DNA of 64,000 bases, from NCBI RefSeq assembly GCF_023502145.1, contig NZ_JAMFLI010000012.1, positions 1 through 64,000 of the forward strand, in the 5' to 3' direction. The notes beneath the pieces are model-generated. The model worked only from the letters and a program-made list of their open reading frames with translations, did no database searches and was not told where the DNA came from. Position 1 is the stretch's first letter. Each line of letters opens with the position of its first letter. The DNA comes from Craterilacuibacter sp. RT1T (GTDB lineage Bacteria > Pseudomonadota > Gammaproteobacteria > Burkholderiales > Chromobacteriaceae). This document shows, one piece after another, positions 1 to 9,460 of this stretch. The position numbers and the translations under genes are program-made.

Positions 1-29
1 ATTTCGAAGCGGCTAAACCACGTCAACAC

Positions 30-53
30 CCCAGTTCCCAGTTCCCAGTTCCC
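30..53. repeat. Three tandem 7-bp repeats (CCCAGTT)
   Basis: CCCAGTT occurs three times in a row followed by CCC, immediately downstream of the polA stop. Similar GTTCCC words continue to about position 75. It is a simple low-complexity repeat with no visible coding role. The upstream neighbour lies outside the window, so whether the repeat tract is longer cannot be seen. Confidence 0.7.
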
Positions 54-80
54 GGCTCCCCGATCCCTGTTCCCCATTTA

Positions 81-2882
81 TCAGTGTGCAGCCCCCCAGC
101 TATCGCCGGCACCGACTTCGGCCAGCAGCGGCACTTTCAGCGCCGCCACTTTGGCCATCAGCTCGGGCAGTTTGACCTTGACCCGATCCAGTTCATCCAT
201 GGGGACTTCCAGCACCAGTTCGTCGTGCACCTGCATAATCAGCTTGCTGGCCAGTTTTTCGTGCTGCAGCCAGTTCTGTACCGCAATCATCGCCAGCTTG
301 ATCAAGTCCGCCGCCGTGCCCTGCATCGGGGCATTAATCGCCGCGCGTTCGGCGCCGGCACGGCGCATGGGATTCGCACCACGGATTTCCGGCAGGTACA
401 GGCGGCGGCCGAAGGCGGTTTCCACATAGCCCAGCTCGCGCGCCGACTCGCGGGTATGCGCCATATAGTCGGCCACACCCGGGTAGCGCATGAAATAGCG
501 GTCGATATATTGCTGGGCGGCGCTGCGCTCGATATCCAGCTGGGCGGCAAGGCCGAATGCGCTCATACCGTAGATCAGGCCGAAGTTGATGGCCTTGGCG
601 GCACGGCGCTGCTCGCTACTGACCGCGTTCAGGCTGACACCGAACACTTCGGCGGCAGTGGCACGGTGAATGTCTTCGCCGGCGGCAAAGGCTGCCAGCA
701 TGCCTGCGTCGTCCGACAGGTGGGCCATAATTCTCAGCTCGACTTGCGAGTAGTCGGCCGACACGATGCAGGAGCCGGCCGGCGCGATAAAGGCTTCGCG
801 CACACGCCGCCCTTCTTCGGTACGCACCGGAATGTTCTGCAGATTGGGGTCGGAGCTGGACAAGCGCCCGGTCACCGCCACCGCCTGTGAATAACTTGTA
901 TGCACACGCCCGGTCTGTGGATGAATCAGCAAGGGCAGCTTGTCGGTATAAGTCGACTTCAGCTTGGCCAGGCTGCGGTACGCCAGAATCAGCTTGGGCA
1001 GCGGATAATCCAGCGCCAGCGCTTCCAGCACCGACTCATCGGTGGAATAGCCGCCGCTGGCGGTTTTTTTCACGCCCTTGGTTGGAATCGCCAGCTTGCC
1101 GAACAGGATTTCCTGCAACTGCTTGGGCGAGTTGATATTGAAACTCTGCCCGGCCAGTTCGTGGATCTTCGTTTCCAGCGTCAGCATCTCCAGACCCAGG
1201 CTATGACTTTGCGCATGCAGGCGGTCACGGTCGATCAGCACGCCGTGGCGCTCCATAATGAACAGCACCTCGGCCACCGGCAGTTCGATATCGCGATAGA
1301 CCGAGGCAAGCCGGCCTTGCAGCATGGGCTTGAATACCGCATTCAGGCGCAGGGTAATGTCGGCGTCTTCGGCCGCGTAGCGGGTAGCCGTGTCCAGATC
1401 GACTTCGGCAAAGCCGATCTGCTTGGCCCCCTTGCCGCAGATGTCTTCGTAGGCGATGGTGTTTTCGCCCAGATGGCGGCGCGCCAGATCATCCATATTG
1501 TGGCGCTGGTGGCTTTCGACCACATAGCTTGCCAGCATGGTGTCGTCGGCCACGCCGGCAAGGCGAATGCCGTGATTGGCAAAGACATGGCGGTCGTACT
1601 TGAGGTTTTGTCCCAGCTTTTTCCGGCTGGCGTCCTCCAGCCACGGCTTGAGCCGGGCCAGCGTCGCATCCAGATCCAGCTGGTCGGGCACACCGGGGTA
1701 ATCATGGCGCAACGGGATATATGCCGCCTCGCCAGCCTGTACCGACAGGCTAAGCCCCACGATGCGCGCCGCCATCGGGTCCAGGCTAGTGGTTTCGGTA
1801 TCGACCGACACCAGATCGGCACGGTTTAACTTGTCCAGCCATTCATCCAGCTGGGCGGGCGTGGTGATCATCTGGTAGTCGCGCGCCAAGGGCGCGGGTT
1901 CGGCCACAGCTGGCGCCACGCTTTCATCAAGCGGAGCAGGGTCGGCAAACAGGTCATCGGTCGTATGCAGTGCCGGCACGGGCTGACTGAGTGCAGGCGC
2001 GACCGCCACGCTGGCACTGCCGCTCTCCTCCATCAGCTCGCGGTAAAAGGTCCGGAAGCCGAACTGCTGGAACAACTCGGCCAGACGCACCACATCGCGC
2101 CGGCCATGAATCAGGCTGTCCATGCCATGCGCCATATGGCCGGCCAGATCGACATCGCATTTGATGGTGATCAGCTCGCGCCCCTTGGGCAGCCATGCCA
2201 GCGCCGCACGCAGGTTTTCGCCCACCTTGCCGCCTATCTTGTCGGCGTTGGCCATCACGCCCGCCAGGGTATCGTATTCGGTCAGCCACTTAAGCGCGGT
2301 CTTGGGGCCGCATTTGTCCACGCCGGGTACGTTGTCGACCTTATCGCCGATCAGCGTCAGATAATCGATGATGCGTTCAGGCGGCACGCCAAATTTGGCC
2401 AGCACCCCGGCCTCGTCCAGCACTTCATTGGTCATGGTATTGACCAGCGTCACGGCAGGCGTCACCAGCTGCGCGATATCCTTGTCACCGGTCGAGACAA
2501 TAACCTTCATGCCGGCCTTTTCACCGGCATGGGCCAAGGTGCCGATCACATCATCGGCCTCGACCCCGCCCACCACCAGCTTGGGCCAGCCCAGCGCTTC
2601 GACCACCGCATGCACCGCTTCGACCTGGCTTGCCAGCTCTTCCGGCATGGATGGGCGCTGTGCCTTGTACTCGGGATACAGCTCGTCGCGGAAAGTCTTG
2701 CCTTTAGCATCGAATATGCAGGCGCTATAATCGGAAGCCACCTCCTTTTCCAGCCGGCGCAACATGTTCACCATGCCGTATACCGCACCCATGGGTTTGC
2801 CATCGGGCGAGCGCATATCCGGCATGGCATGGAAGGCGCGATAAAGATAAGAAGAGCCGTCAATCAGCAGCAGTGTTTTCAT
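81..2882 (-). CDS. polA: DNA polymerase I
   Basis: A 933-residue protein, the usual length for full three-domain Pol I. It fills gaps after Okazaki primer removal and during excision repair. The N-terminal 5'-nuclease domain (about 1-290) has the VEADDVIGT metal-binding stretch near residue 108. The central 3'-5' exonuclease domain keeps the D-x-E motif (SVDTET, about residue 360), so proofreading should be active. The C-terminal polymerase domain has the O-helix (KAINFGLIYGM) and the QVHDELVLEV motif. The gene is divergent from the LOG-family gene with only 14 bp between the two start codons, so at least one promoter must lie inside a neighbouring coding region. No truncation is seen. Confidence 0.97.
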   Translation of the reverse strand: MKTLLLIDGSSYLYRAFHAMPDMRSPDGKPMGAVYGMVNMLRRLEKEVASDYSACIFDAKGKTFRDELYPEYKAQRPSMPEELASQVEAVHAVVEALGWPKLVVGGVEADDVIGTLAHAGEKAGMKVIVSTGDKDIAQLVTPAVTLVNTMTNEVLDEAGVLAKFGVPPERIIDYLTLIGDKVDNVPGVDKCGPKTALKWLTEYDTLAGVMANADKIGGKVGENLRAALAWLPKGRELITIKCDVDLAGHMAHGMDSLIHGRRDVVRLAELFQQFGFRTFYRELMEESGSASVAVAPALSQPVPALHTTDDLFADPAPLDESVAPAVAEPAPLARDYQMITTPAQLDEWLDKLNRADLVSVDTETTSLDPMAARIVGLSLSVQAGEAAYIPLRHDYPGVPDQLDLDATLARLKPWLEDASRKKLGQNLKYDRHVFANHGIRLAGVADDTMLASYVVESHQRHNMDDLARRHLGENTIAYEDICGKGAKQIGFAEVDLDTATRYAAEDADITLRLNAVFKPMLQGRLASVYRDIELPVAEVLFIMERHGVLIDRDRLHAQSHSLGLEMLTLETKIHELAGQSFNINSPKQLQEILFGKLAIPTKGVKKTASGGYSTDESVLEALALDYPLPKLILAYRSLAKLKSTYTDKLPLLIHPQTGRVHTSYSQAVAVTGRLSSSDPNLQNIPVRTEEGRRVREAFIAPAGSCIVSADYSQVELRIMAHLSDDAGMLAAFAAGEDIHRATAAEVFGVSLNAVSSEQRRAAKAINFGLIYGMSAFGLAAQLDIERSAAQQYIDRYFMRYPGVADYMAHTRESARELGYVETAFGRRLYLPEIRGANPMRRAGAERAAINAPMQGTAADLIKLAMIAVQNWLQHEKLASKLIMQVHDELVLEVPMDELDRVKVKLPELMAKVAALKVPLLAEVGAGDSWGAAH

Positions 2883-2896
2883 AAGAGGCTTTAAAG

Positions 2897-3625
2897 ATGA
2901 GCTTGTCCGATAAGTTGCCGCCCAGCAGCGACCGCTACGAGATGATGCAACGCTTCCGTGCCCGCGAAGCCTGGCACGTGATGAAGATATTGTCGGAATT
3001 TGTTGAGTCGGCAGAAGAACTGCAGGGTATCACGCCTGCAGTCAGTATTTTCGGCAGCGCGCGTACTGCGCGCGACCAGCGTTATTATAAGCTGACCGAA
3101 GAAGTCGCCCGCCTGTTGTCGGATGCAGGCTTTTCGGTCATCTCCGGCGGCGGCCCCGGCATTATGGAGGCGGCCAATAAGGGTGCATTTTACGGGCGCA
3201 GCCCGTCGGTTGCGCTCAATATTGTGCTGCCGCACGAGCAGACGCCCAATCCTTATCAGGATCTCAGCCTCAAATTCAACCATTTCTTCAGCCGCAAGGT
3301 GATGTTCGTCAAATACGCCATCGCCTACGTGGTGATGCCCGGCGGCTTTGGTACACTGGACGAAATGTTCGAGGCGCTGACGCTGGTGCAGACCGGCAAG
3401 AGCCGCAAGATCCCCATTATTTTATGCGGCAGCGAATTCTGGCAGGGCCTGCTCGACTGGATACGCGCCCAATTGGTCGACGGCGGCATGATAGCCGCAG
3501 CCGACCTCGATCTGGTGCAGCTGATCGACGAGCCGCAGGCCATTGTCGACACCATTTTCAAGTATTACGAAACCCGTGGCTTCGAGGCTCTGCCCGAAGA
3601 AAACGAACAACTGCTCAATCTTTGA
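2897..3625 (+). CDS. LOG family protein (nucleotide 5'-monophosphate phosphoribohydrolase type)
   Basis: A 242-residue Rossmann-like protein with the two family signatures: GGGPGIMEAANKG near residue 85 and PGGFGTLDEMFEALT near residue 150. Family members (TIGR00730/LOG) cleave nucleoside monophosphates to base plus ribose 5-phosphate, typically AMP or cytokinin-type nucleotides; the substrate here is unknown. The start is the ATG 14 bp from the polA start. The gene is followed after 17 bp by the DUF2782 gene on the same strand, so LOG, DUF2782 and homoserine kinase probably share a transcript. Confidence 0.9.
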   Translation: MSLSDKLPPSSDRYEMMQRFRAREAWHVMKILSEFVESAEELQGITPAVSIFGSARTARDQRYYKLTEEVARLLSDAGFSVISGGGPGIMEAANKGAFYGRSPSVALNIVLPHEQTPNPYQDLSLKFNHFFSRKVMFVKYAIAYVVMPGGFGTLDEMFEALTLVQTGKSRKIPIILCGSEFWQGLLDWIRAQLVDGGMIAAADLDLVQLIDEPQAIVDTIFKYYETRGFEALPEENEQLLNL

Positions 3626-3642
3626 GCACCAAGGAAACCACT

Positions 3643-3966
3643 ATGCGCCACCTTTTGCTTGCCCTGACGCTTGCCAGCCCGCTGGCACTGGCCGATACCC
3701 CGCCGGCTACCCCCGTGCCCCCACCACCGGCCATTGCCGACGGCATGATCGAGGGCGGCGGCCCCGAGCCCGAAGTACGCATTATCCAGAAAGGCGCGGA
3801 CAAGATAGAGGAATACCGCATCAACGGCCTGCTCTATATGGTCAAGGTCACCCCATCGATCGGCTTTCCCTACTATCTGGTCGACGACGATGGCACCGGC
3901 AACCTCAAACAGATCGATCCGGCACGCCGCATCGTCATCCCGCAATGGGTCTTGATGCGATTCTAA
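3643..3966 (+). CDS. DUF2782 family secreted protein
   Basis: A 107-residue protein that begins at an ATG preceded by AAGGAAA. Residues 1-17 form a signal peptide ending near ALA; a proline-rich linker follows. The conserved core (EVRIIQKG..KIEEYRINGLLYMVKV, ending in PQWVLMRF) matches the small DUF2782 family found in betaproteobacteria. Its function is unknown. It lies between a LOG-family gene and homoserine kinase with short gaps (17 and 9 bp), an arrangement I associate with Neisseriales-type genomes. A periplasmic location follows from the signal peptide. Confidence 0.85.
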   Translation: MRHLLLALTLASPLALADTPPATPVPPPPAIADGMIEGGGPEPEVRIIQKGADKIEEYRINGLLYMVKVTPSIGFPYYLVDDDGTGNLKQIDPARRIVIPQWVLMRF

Positions 3967-3975
3967 GGACGAAGC

Positions 3976-4914
3976 ATGTCGGTTTACACCTCGGTTACAA
4001 AACAGGCGCTGACAGACTGGCTCGCCGGCTATGCGCTGGGCGAGCTGGTCGATCTGAAAGGCATCGCCGCCGGTATCACCAATACCAATTATTTCGTCAC
4101 CACCACCCATGGCCGTTATGTGCTGACGCTGTTTGAAGCGCTGCAACTGCACGAACTGCCCTACTATCTGCAACTGATGAGCCATCTGTCGCGCCACGGC
4201 GTCGCCTGCCCGGCGCCGGTTGCCGACAATACCGACCGGCTGGCATCCATGCTGTGCGGCAAGCCGGCCTGTCTGGTCACCTGTCTGGATGGCGCCGATG
4301 TCAGCGAACCCTCGGCGACGCAATGCCGCGCGCTGGGCGAGATGCTGGCCACCATGCACCGTGCCGGCGATACCTTCACCCTCAAGATGAAAAACCCGCG
4401 CGGACCGCGCTGGTGGAGCCAGACGGCGCAAATGCTTTACGCCAAGCTGCCGGACAGCGACGCGTCCATGCTGCGCGCAGAGATCAAGCTGCAGGACAGC
4501 CACCGCTTCGATCACCTGCCCTCGGGCGTGATCCATGCCGACCTGTTCAAGGATAATGTGCTGATGAAGGGCGAGGCCATTGCCGGCTTTATCGACTTTT
4601 ACTATGCCTGCAACGATGTACTGCTGTACGACGTGGCCATCGCACTGAATGACTGGGCACGCAAGGCCGACGGCACGATAGACGACACGCTGGCGCGTGC
4701 ACTGCTGGATGGCTACCGCAAGGTGCGCCCGTTCACCAGCGAAGAAGAACAAAACTGGCCGGTGATGTTGCGCGCCGGTGCCTTGCGCTTTTGGGTGTCA
4801 CGCCTGCTGGACCTGCACTTCCCGCCCGCAGGCGAGTTGACCTTCACCAAAGACCCGGCAGTATTTCGCCAGCTGATTGTCAACTACAGCAGCCGCACGG
4901 ATTTCTGGCTGTAA
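3976..4914 (+). CDS. thrB: Homoserine kinase (APH-fold, ThrB type II)
   Basis: A 312-residue kinase of the aminoglycoside-phosphotransferase fold, not the GHMP-type ThrB of Escherichia coli. It phosphorylates L-homoserine in threonine biosynthesis. The catalytic loop is VIHADLFKDNVLM near residue 180 and the metal-binding motif is FIDFYYACND near 205. N-terminal residues include GITNTNYFV, the substrate/nucleotide loop of this family. It follows DUF2782 by 9 bp and is probably cotranscribed with it. Length and motifs fit the family; nothing odd is seen. Confidence 0.93.
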   Translation: MSVYTSVTKQALTDWLAGYALGELVDLKGIAAGITNTNYFVTTTHGRYVLTLFEALQLHELPYYLQLMSHLSRHGVACPAPVADNTDRLASMLCGKPACLVTCLDGADVSEPSATQCRALGEMLATMHRAGDTFTLKMKNPRGPRWWSQTAQMLYAKLPDSDASMLRAEIKLQDSHRFDHLPSGVIHADLFKDNVLMKGEAIAGFIDFYYACNDVLLYDVAIALNDWARKADGTIDDTLARALLDGYRKVRPFTSEEEQNWPVMLRAGALRFWVSRLLDLHFPPAGELTFTKDPAVFRQLIVNYSSRTDFWL

Positions 4915-4970
4915 AAATCGGCCTGTACTGGGCGCCAAGCAAACGCGCAGTACAGGCCATGGCATACGCG

Positions 4971-7301
4971 CTAAACCGCCGCCACAGGCCGCTCAAGCGC
5001 GGCCCAGTCATGGGGCTCGCCCAACCAGGCGAGCATGGCCACACCATCCATCGGCCGGGCAAACAGATAGCCCTGTATCTGGCGATAGCCTATGGCGCGC
5101 AGCTGCCTGTACTCCGCGACGGTTTCCACCCCTTCGGCAATCAACGCCAGCCCCATGCCCTGCGCCATGTCGTACACGGTGCGCGCCAGCGTGTCATCGC
5201 CGGCTCCCAGCAACTGGACAAAGCTGCGATCCAGCTTGAGCGTATCAAACGGCAGCGCGCATAGCCGCGCCATGGACGAGTAGCCGGTGCCGAAATCATC
5301 CAGATGCAAGCCTATGCCTATGCCCACGAGTTCGGCCAGCGTCTGCCCGGCTAGCGGTAGCTCATCCAGTGTCGCACTTTCGGTAATCTCGATCGAAACG
5401 GCGTCCACCGGCAAACCATGCGCGACAATCAGCGCCTGCAATCGGGTGGCCAAATTCTCTTCCAGCAGCTGCAATGCAGACAGATTGACCTGCAACTTGA
5501 GCGCAGGCTGCAAGGCCCGAAACGCACAGAAGTCGACCAAGGCCCGGCGCAGCATCTGCTCCCACAGCGTACCGATCAAGCCGATTTCTTCGGCCAGCTG
5601 GATAAAGGCCGGCGGTGGCACCATGCGACCATTCAGGGACCAGCGCGCCAGCATTTCCAGCGAAACCACCTGACCGCTTACCGCATCCACCACCGGCTGG
5701 AACCATGGCCGGATCTCGTCGTTTGCAACCGCACTACGCAAAGCCTGCTCCTGCAACAAACGCTCATCGGCAGCGGCACTCATCTCCTGGCTATAGACGC
5801 ACAAACCATCCCGCCCCTGCTGCTTGGCGGCATACATGGCAAGATCCGCATGACGCATCAGCGCCTGCCCCTCCATACCGGCTTGCCAGCTTGCCAGCCC
5901 GATTGACGCGGTGACCTTCAACTCATGACTGCCCACGATCAGGGGTCGGCGCAAGACGGGCAGTAGCCGCTGCGTCACATGCACGGACAAGGTGGCGGCA
6001 TCGCCGGCGATCAAGGCACAAAATTCGTCGCCGCCGCTGCGGAACAATGTGCCGCGACCATCCAGTGCACGGTGTAGCAGCACTGTCAGTGCCTGCAACA
6101 ACTGGTCACCAACCAAATGGCCCAGACTGTCGTTAATCCGCTTAAATCCATCCAGATCAAGCAGCAGCAGGCTATAGACCTGCCCGTCGCGGCGTCTTGC
6201 CATGTCCGCCAGCGCCTGCTCCAGCGCCCAGCGGTTGCCCAGCCGGGTCAATGGATCGGTCACGGCCTGTTGCTGCAGCTTCTCCCGCATCTTGGCCAGC
6301 TCATCCATTTGCCGGTTGTATGCCAGCGCCAGATCATCCAGTTCGCAGCGCCCCGTCACTGGCCAGTGCAGGGTCTCGCCCCCATCGCCCGCGCGTGCCA
6401 GGCGGGCAAACTGCTCGATACGAGAAATCACCAGCTCGCGCAAAAAATGGCGCATCCACCAGCTGGCGATCGCAATCAGCAAGACAATGCTGCAAGCAAA
6501 GAACAAGCTCAGCCATAGCAGCATGCGGTGATCCAGCTGCTTATTGAGCTGCAGCGACCAGCCTGGCGCATCGGCAAGCGCGCGGGCAAGACGATAATCC
6601 ACCCGTCCATCCCAGCCATAATCGGCGCGCGCCTCCTCCCCCCCCTGACCGAGCGCCACATCCAGCCCGGCCTGTGCTCCCAGCCGCGCCATATTGGTCC
6701 CGTCAAGATAACGCCCCATCACGATCATGCCGTTGCTGGGAGCGCTTTCATCGGAAGTACTGACACCGGCCAGCGCCAGTTGCGCCGGACGTGAGCCAAT
6801 GAAAACCAATTGATTGATGCTCTCCCCCGCCGCCAGTTTCTGGCTCTGGATAGCCGGCGCAGACAAGGCCTGCAGCAATGCCGGCGACAAGGGGCGACTG
6901 CCGTCGCCGACGATATACAACAACTCGCCACTGCGACGGAAAATAGCCGTGAAATCGACACCAAAACCATGATAACTACTGGAGAAATTGGTTTCGATAA
7001 AGCGGCGGTCAGGATGGTTAACATAATGGTAAGTATCATCCCAACTGGCGTAATCCTTCGCCAATACCTGCAGGCGCTCGCGCTCGGAAGCCAATAGCAG
7101 GGTCGCCTTGTCGGCCTCGGCCTGCATCAGAGCCTTGTCGGCCAGATGAGTGAACAGAACCAGCAGGCACATACTGATAAGCAGCAACAAGCTTGCCAAC
7201 ATCGTCATCAGCAGGACAAAACGTCGCGTCAGCAGCGTCTGCAAACGGATAAAAGGGAAAGCATCCGGCGGCGTCAGGGTTGGCACAGGCCACACTTTCA
7301 T
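4971..7301 (-). CDS. CHASE4-GGDEF-EAL membrane protein (c-di-GMP turnover)
   Basis: A 776-residue cytoplasmic membrane signalling protein. A first membrane helix lies near residues 28-52. A CHASE4-like periplasmic sensor follows (KDYASWDDTYHYV and ETNFSSSYHGFGVDF, about residues 62-115), then a second helix near 260-280. The diguanylate cyclase domain has an intact SGGDEF loop. The EAL domain has EML in place of EAL but keeps DDFGTGYSS and AEGVET, so phosphodiesterase activity is plausible. It may be bifunctional, or one domain may be regulatory; sequence does not decide. It is monocistronic and faces the thrB 3' end. Confidence 0.92.
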   Translation of the reverse strand: MKVWPVPTLTPPDAFPFIRLQTLLTRRFVLLMTMLASLLLLISMCLLVLFTHLADKALMQAEADKATLLLASERERLQVLAKDYASWDDTYHYVNHPDRRFIETNFSSSYHGFGVDFTAIFRRSGELLYIVGDGSRPLSPALLQALSAPAIQSQKLAAGESINQLVFIGSRPAQLALAGVSTSDESAPSNGMIVMGRYLDGTNMARLGAQAGLDVALGQGGEEARADYGWDGRVDYRLARALADAPGWSLQLNKQLDHRMLLWLSLFFACSIVLLIAIASWWMRHFLRELVISRIEQFARLARAGDGGETLHWPVTGRCELDDLALAYNRQMDELAKMREKLQQQAVTDPLTRLGNRWALEQALADMARRRDGQVYSLLLLDLDGFKRINDSLGHLVGDQLLQALTVLLHRALDGRGTLFRSGGDEFCALIAGDAATLSVHVTQRLLPVLRRPLIVGSHELKVTASIGLASWQAGMEGQALMRHADLAMYAAKQQGRDGLCVYSQEMSAAADERLLQEQALRSAVANDEIRPWFQPVVDAVSGQVVSLEMLARWSLNGRMVPPPAFIQLAEEIGLIGTLWEQMLRRALVDFCAFRALQPALKLQVNLSALQLLEENLATRLQALIVAHGLPVDAVSIEITESATLDELPLAGQTLAELVGIGIGLHLDDFGTGYSSMARLCALPFDTLKLDRSFVQLLGAGDDTLARTVYDMAQGMGLALIAEGVETVAEYRQLRAIGYRQIQGYLFARPMDGVAMLAWLGEPHDWAALERPVAAV

Positions 7302-7391
7302 GTTTATTTATTGTAAAAATACACTTGATAAATAAAAACCACTACCAATAAATGAATCTACGACACCAAGCCGGTGTCAGGAAAAACTATT

Positions 7392-8252
7392 TCACAACAT
7401 GTGCAGAAAAGCCTGCAGATGCCGGGCCGCCATCCGCTCGCGCCGCTGCGCCTGCCACAAGCTACGCACCAAGCGCGGCAGCGGCGTCGAGAGTTCGACC
7501 AGGCGGCCATCGGCCAGCCATTCAGCCACCACCTCGCGCGACAGGCAGGAAATGCCAAGTCCTGCCGCGACGCTGCGCTTGATCGCCTCGGAGTCACCCA
7601 GCTCCATCTCCAGATTCAGCCCGGGCAAATGGGGCAATAATAAGCGCTCGACCTCCTCGCGCGTGCCGGAACCGGCTTCGCGCAAAATCCATGCCGCGCG
7701 AGCTAGCTCGGCCAGCGTCAGACTCTGCCCGGCCAGCGTATGGGCAGGCGATGCAAACACCACCAGTTCATCTTCGCGCCAGGGCAAAACCAGCAGTTCC
7801 GGATGATGGCACGGCCCTTCGACAAAAGCGCAATCGACTTCAAAACCAAGCACCGCCGCAATAATATCGTGCGTGTTGGCGACCTTCATTTCCAGTTGTA
7901 CGGCAGGATAATCACGCCGGAACGCAGCAAGATACGCCGGCATCAGGTAGTTGGCAATCGTGGTGCTGGCACCCAGCTTGAGCCAGCCGGCATCGCTCAA
8001 AAATAGCGTCTCTACATCCTGTGCGCTCTCCAGCAAGGCGCGGGCACGCGGCAATAGCACGCGTCCGTGCTCGTTCAGCACCAGACGCCGCCCCACCCGG
8101 TCAAACAGGCGTTCCCCCAAACTGGCTTCCAGCTTGTCCAAGGCCTGACTGGCGGCTGACTGGGTCAAAGCCACTCCCGCCGCCGCACGCGTCACGCTGC
8201 CCTCTGTCGCGATGGCGGTAAATACTTCCATTTCACGCAGGGTAATGCGCAT
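7392..8252 (-). CDS. LysR-family regulator, probable YeiE-like activator of the adjacent YeiH transporters
   Basis: A 286-residue LysR protein: an N-terminal winged HTH (SVTRAAAGVALTQSAASQALDKLE, about residues 18-41) and a C-terminal effector-binding domain (LGASTTIANYLMP near residue 92). The gene is divergent from two tandem YeiH-family transporter genes; in Escherichia coli the LysR gene yeiE is likewise divergent from yeiH, which suggests the same pairing. The intergenic region contains an 8-bp inverted repeat that could be its operator. The inducer is unknown. Confidence 0.88.
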   Translation of the reverse strand: MRITLREMEVFTAIATEGSVTRAAAGVALTQSAASQALDKLEASLGERLFDRVGRRLVLNEHGRVLLPRARALLESAQDVETLFLSDAGWLKLGASTTIANYLMPAYLAAFRRDYPAVQLEMKVANTHDIIAAVLGFEVDCAFVEGPCHHPELLVLPWREDELVVFASPAHTLAGQSLTLAELARAAWILREAGSGTREEVERLLLPHLPGLNLEMELGDSEAIKRSVAAGLGISCLSREVVAEWLADGRLVELSTPLPRLVRSLWQAQRRERMAARHLQAFLHML

Positions 8253-8280
8253 CTATCCCCTCCACCATGGCGAAAGCCTA

Positions 8281-8312
8281 ATTAATCAGTTTTGCGAATC
8301 TATATGATTAAT
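8281..8312. promoter_or_regulatory. Candidate LysR operator: ATTAATCA / TGATTAAT inverted repeat
   Basis: A perfect 8-bp inverted repeat, ATTAATCA at 8281-8288 and TGATTAAT at 8305-8312, lies in the AT-rich gap between the divergent LysR and YeiH-type genes. LysR proteins usually bind dyad sites with a T-N11-A core in exactly this position. Assignment to the adjacent regulator is inference. Confidence 0.5.
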
Positions 8313-8412
8313 ATTATCCGTTTTTCTTCTAACCAAATGGAAGATATTGTTCGCTACCTTTAAAACCGAATCGGTCTGCCGCGCTCGCCGCGCGCAGACC
8401 AATAAAAACAAA

Positions 8413-9345
8413 ATGGCTACGCTTACCCGCTTCACCTGTCAGCCCAAGACCGCACTCTTTGCCGTCGCCGCCCTGCTCTGCCTGTTGACCAGCCCGGCCA
8501 TCAGCCTGTTTGCCGGTTTGCTGTTTGCCCTGACACTGGGCAACCCCTTACCCGGTCTGACCAAAAAACTGTCCAAGCAATTACTGCAATACTCGGTCAT
8601 TGGTCTGGGCTTTGGCATGAATCTGCATGAATCGCTGGCCTCCGGGCGCGAAGGCATGCTGTTTACCATCGTATCGGTCAGCCTGATCATGTTGCTGGGC
8701 TGGTTTATCGGCCGCCGCCTCAAGCTGTCCGACGGCACGGCTTATCTGATTGCCGCCGGCACCGCCATCTGCGGCGGCAGCGCCATCGCCGCGGTGTCGC
8801 CGCTGACCAAGTCCAGCGAAAGCGAGATCTCGGTAGCACTGGCCACCATCTTCGTGCTCAATGCCATCGCGCTCTTTATCTTTCCGCCGCTGGGCCACTA
8901 CTTCGGCCTGAGCGATCAGCAGTTCGGCATCTGGGCGGCCATGGCCATTCACGACACCAGCTCGGTAGTGGGGGCCGGTGCCGCCTATAGCGAGGAAGCG
9001 CTGAAAATCGCCACCACGGTCAAGCTGACGCGCGCACTGTGGATCATTCCGCTGGCCTTTGTCACGACCCTGGTGTTCCGCGACAAAAGCGCCAAGATCC
9101 AGATTCCGTGGTTTATCTTCTTCTTTATTCTGGCGATGATTGCCAACACCTATCTGAGCATTCCGGCCGCACTGACAAGCAGCGTCGTCTGGCTCTCGAA
9201 AAAAGCGCTGGTGCTGACCTTGTTTCTGATTGGCGCAGCCTTGTCGCGCGATGTGCTGCGAACTGTCGGCATACGCCCGATGGCGCTGGGGCTGATCTTG
9301 TGGGCCATTATCGGCACGGCCAGTCTGGCGGCGCTGACGCTGTAA
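8413..9345 (+). CDS. YeiH/UPF0324-family membrane transporter, first copy
   Basis: A polytopic membrane protein of 310 residues from the ATG at 8413. An in-frame TTG at 8347 with GGAAGA upstream would add 22 residues and cannot be excluded. About ten hydrophobic segments are seen. Family motifs include LLQYSVIGLGFGMN, AAGTAICGGSAIAA and AAMAIHDTSSVVGAG. The family is annotated as putative sulfate exporter; the transported substrate is not established. A paralogous gene follows 115 bp downstream. Confidence 0.85.
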   Translation: MATLTRFTCQPKTALFAVAALLCLLTSPAISLFAGLLFALTLGNPLPGLTKKLSKQLLQYSVIGLGFGMNLHESLASGREGMLFTIVSVSLIMLLGWFIGRRLKLSDGTAYLIAAGTAICGGSAIAAVSPLTKSSESEISVALATIFVLNAIALFIFPPLGHYFGLSDQQFGIWAAMAIHDTSSVVGAGAAYSEEALKIATTVKLTRALWIIPLAFVTTLVFRDKSAKIQIPWFIFFFILAMIANTYLSIPAALTSSVVWLSKKALVLTLFLIGAALSRDVLRTVGIRPMALGLILWAIIGTASLAALTL

Positions 9346-9460
9346 GCAAGCACTGCGGCATGGCGCCTATCCGGGCATAAGCCGGCGAGCATACCTTGCC
9401 GCCGGCTTCTATAGTCTTAACGACAAGACTCACGCCCCGTAACGGAAAGAAAACACCGCC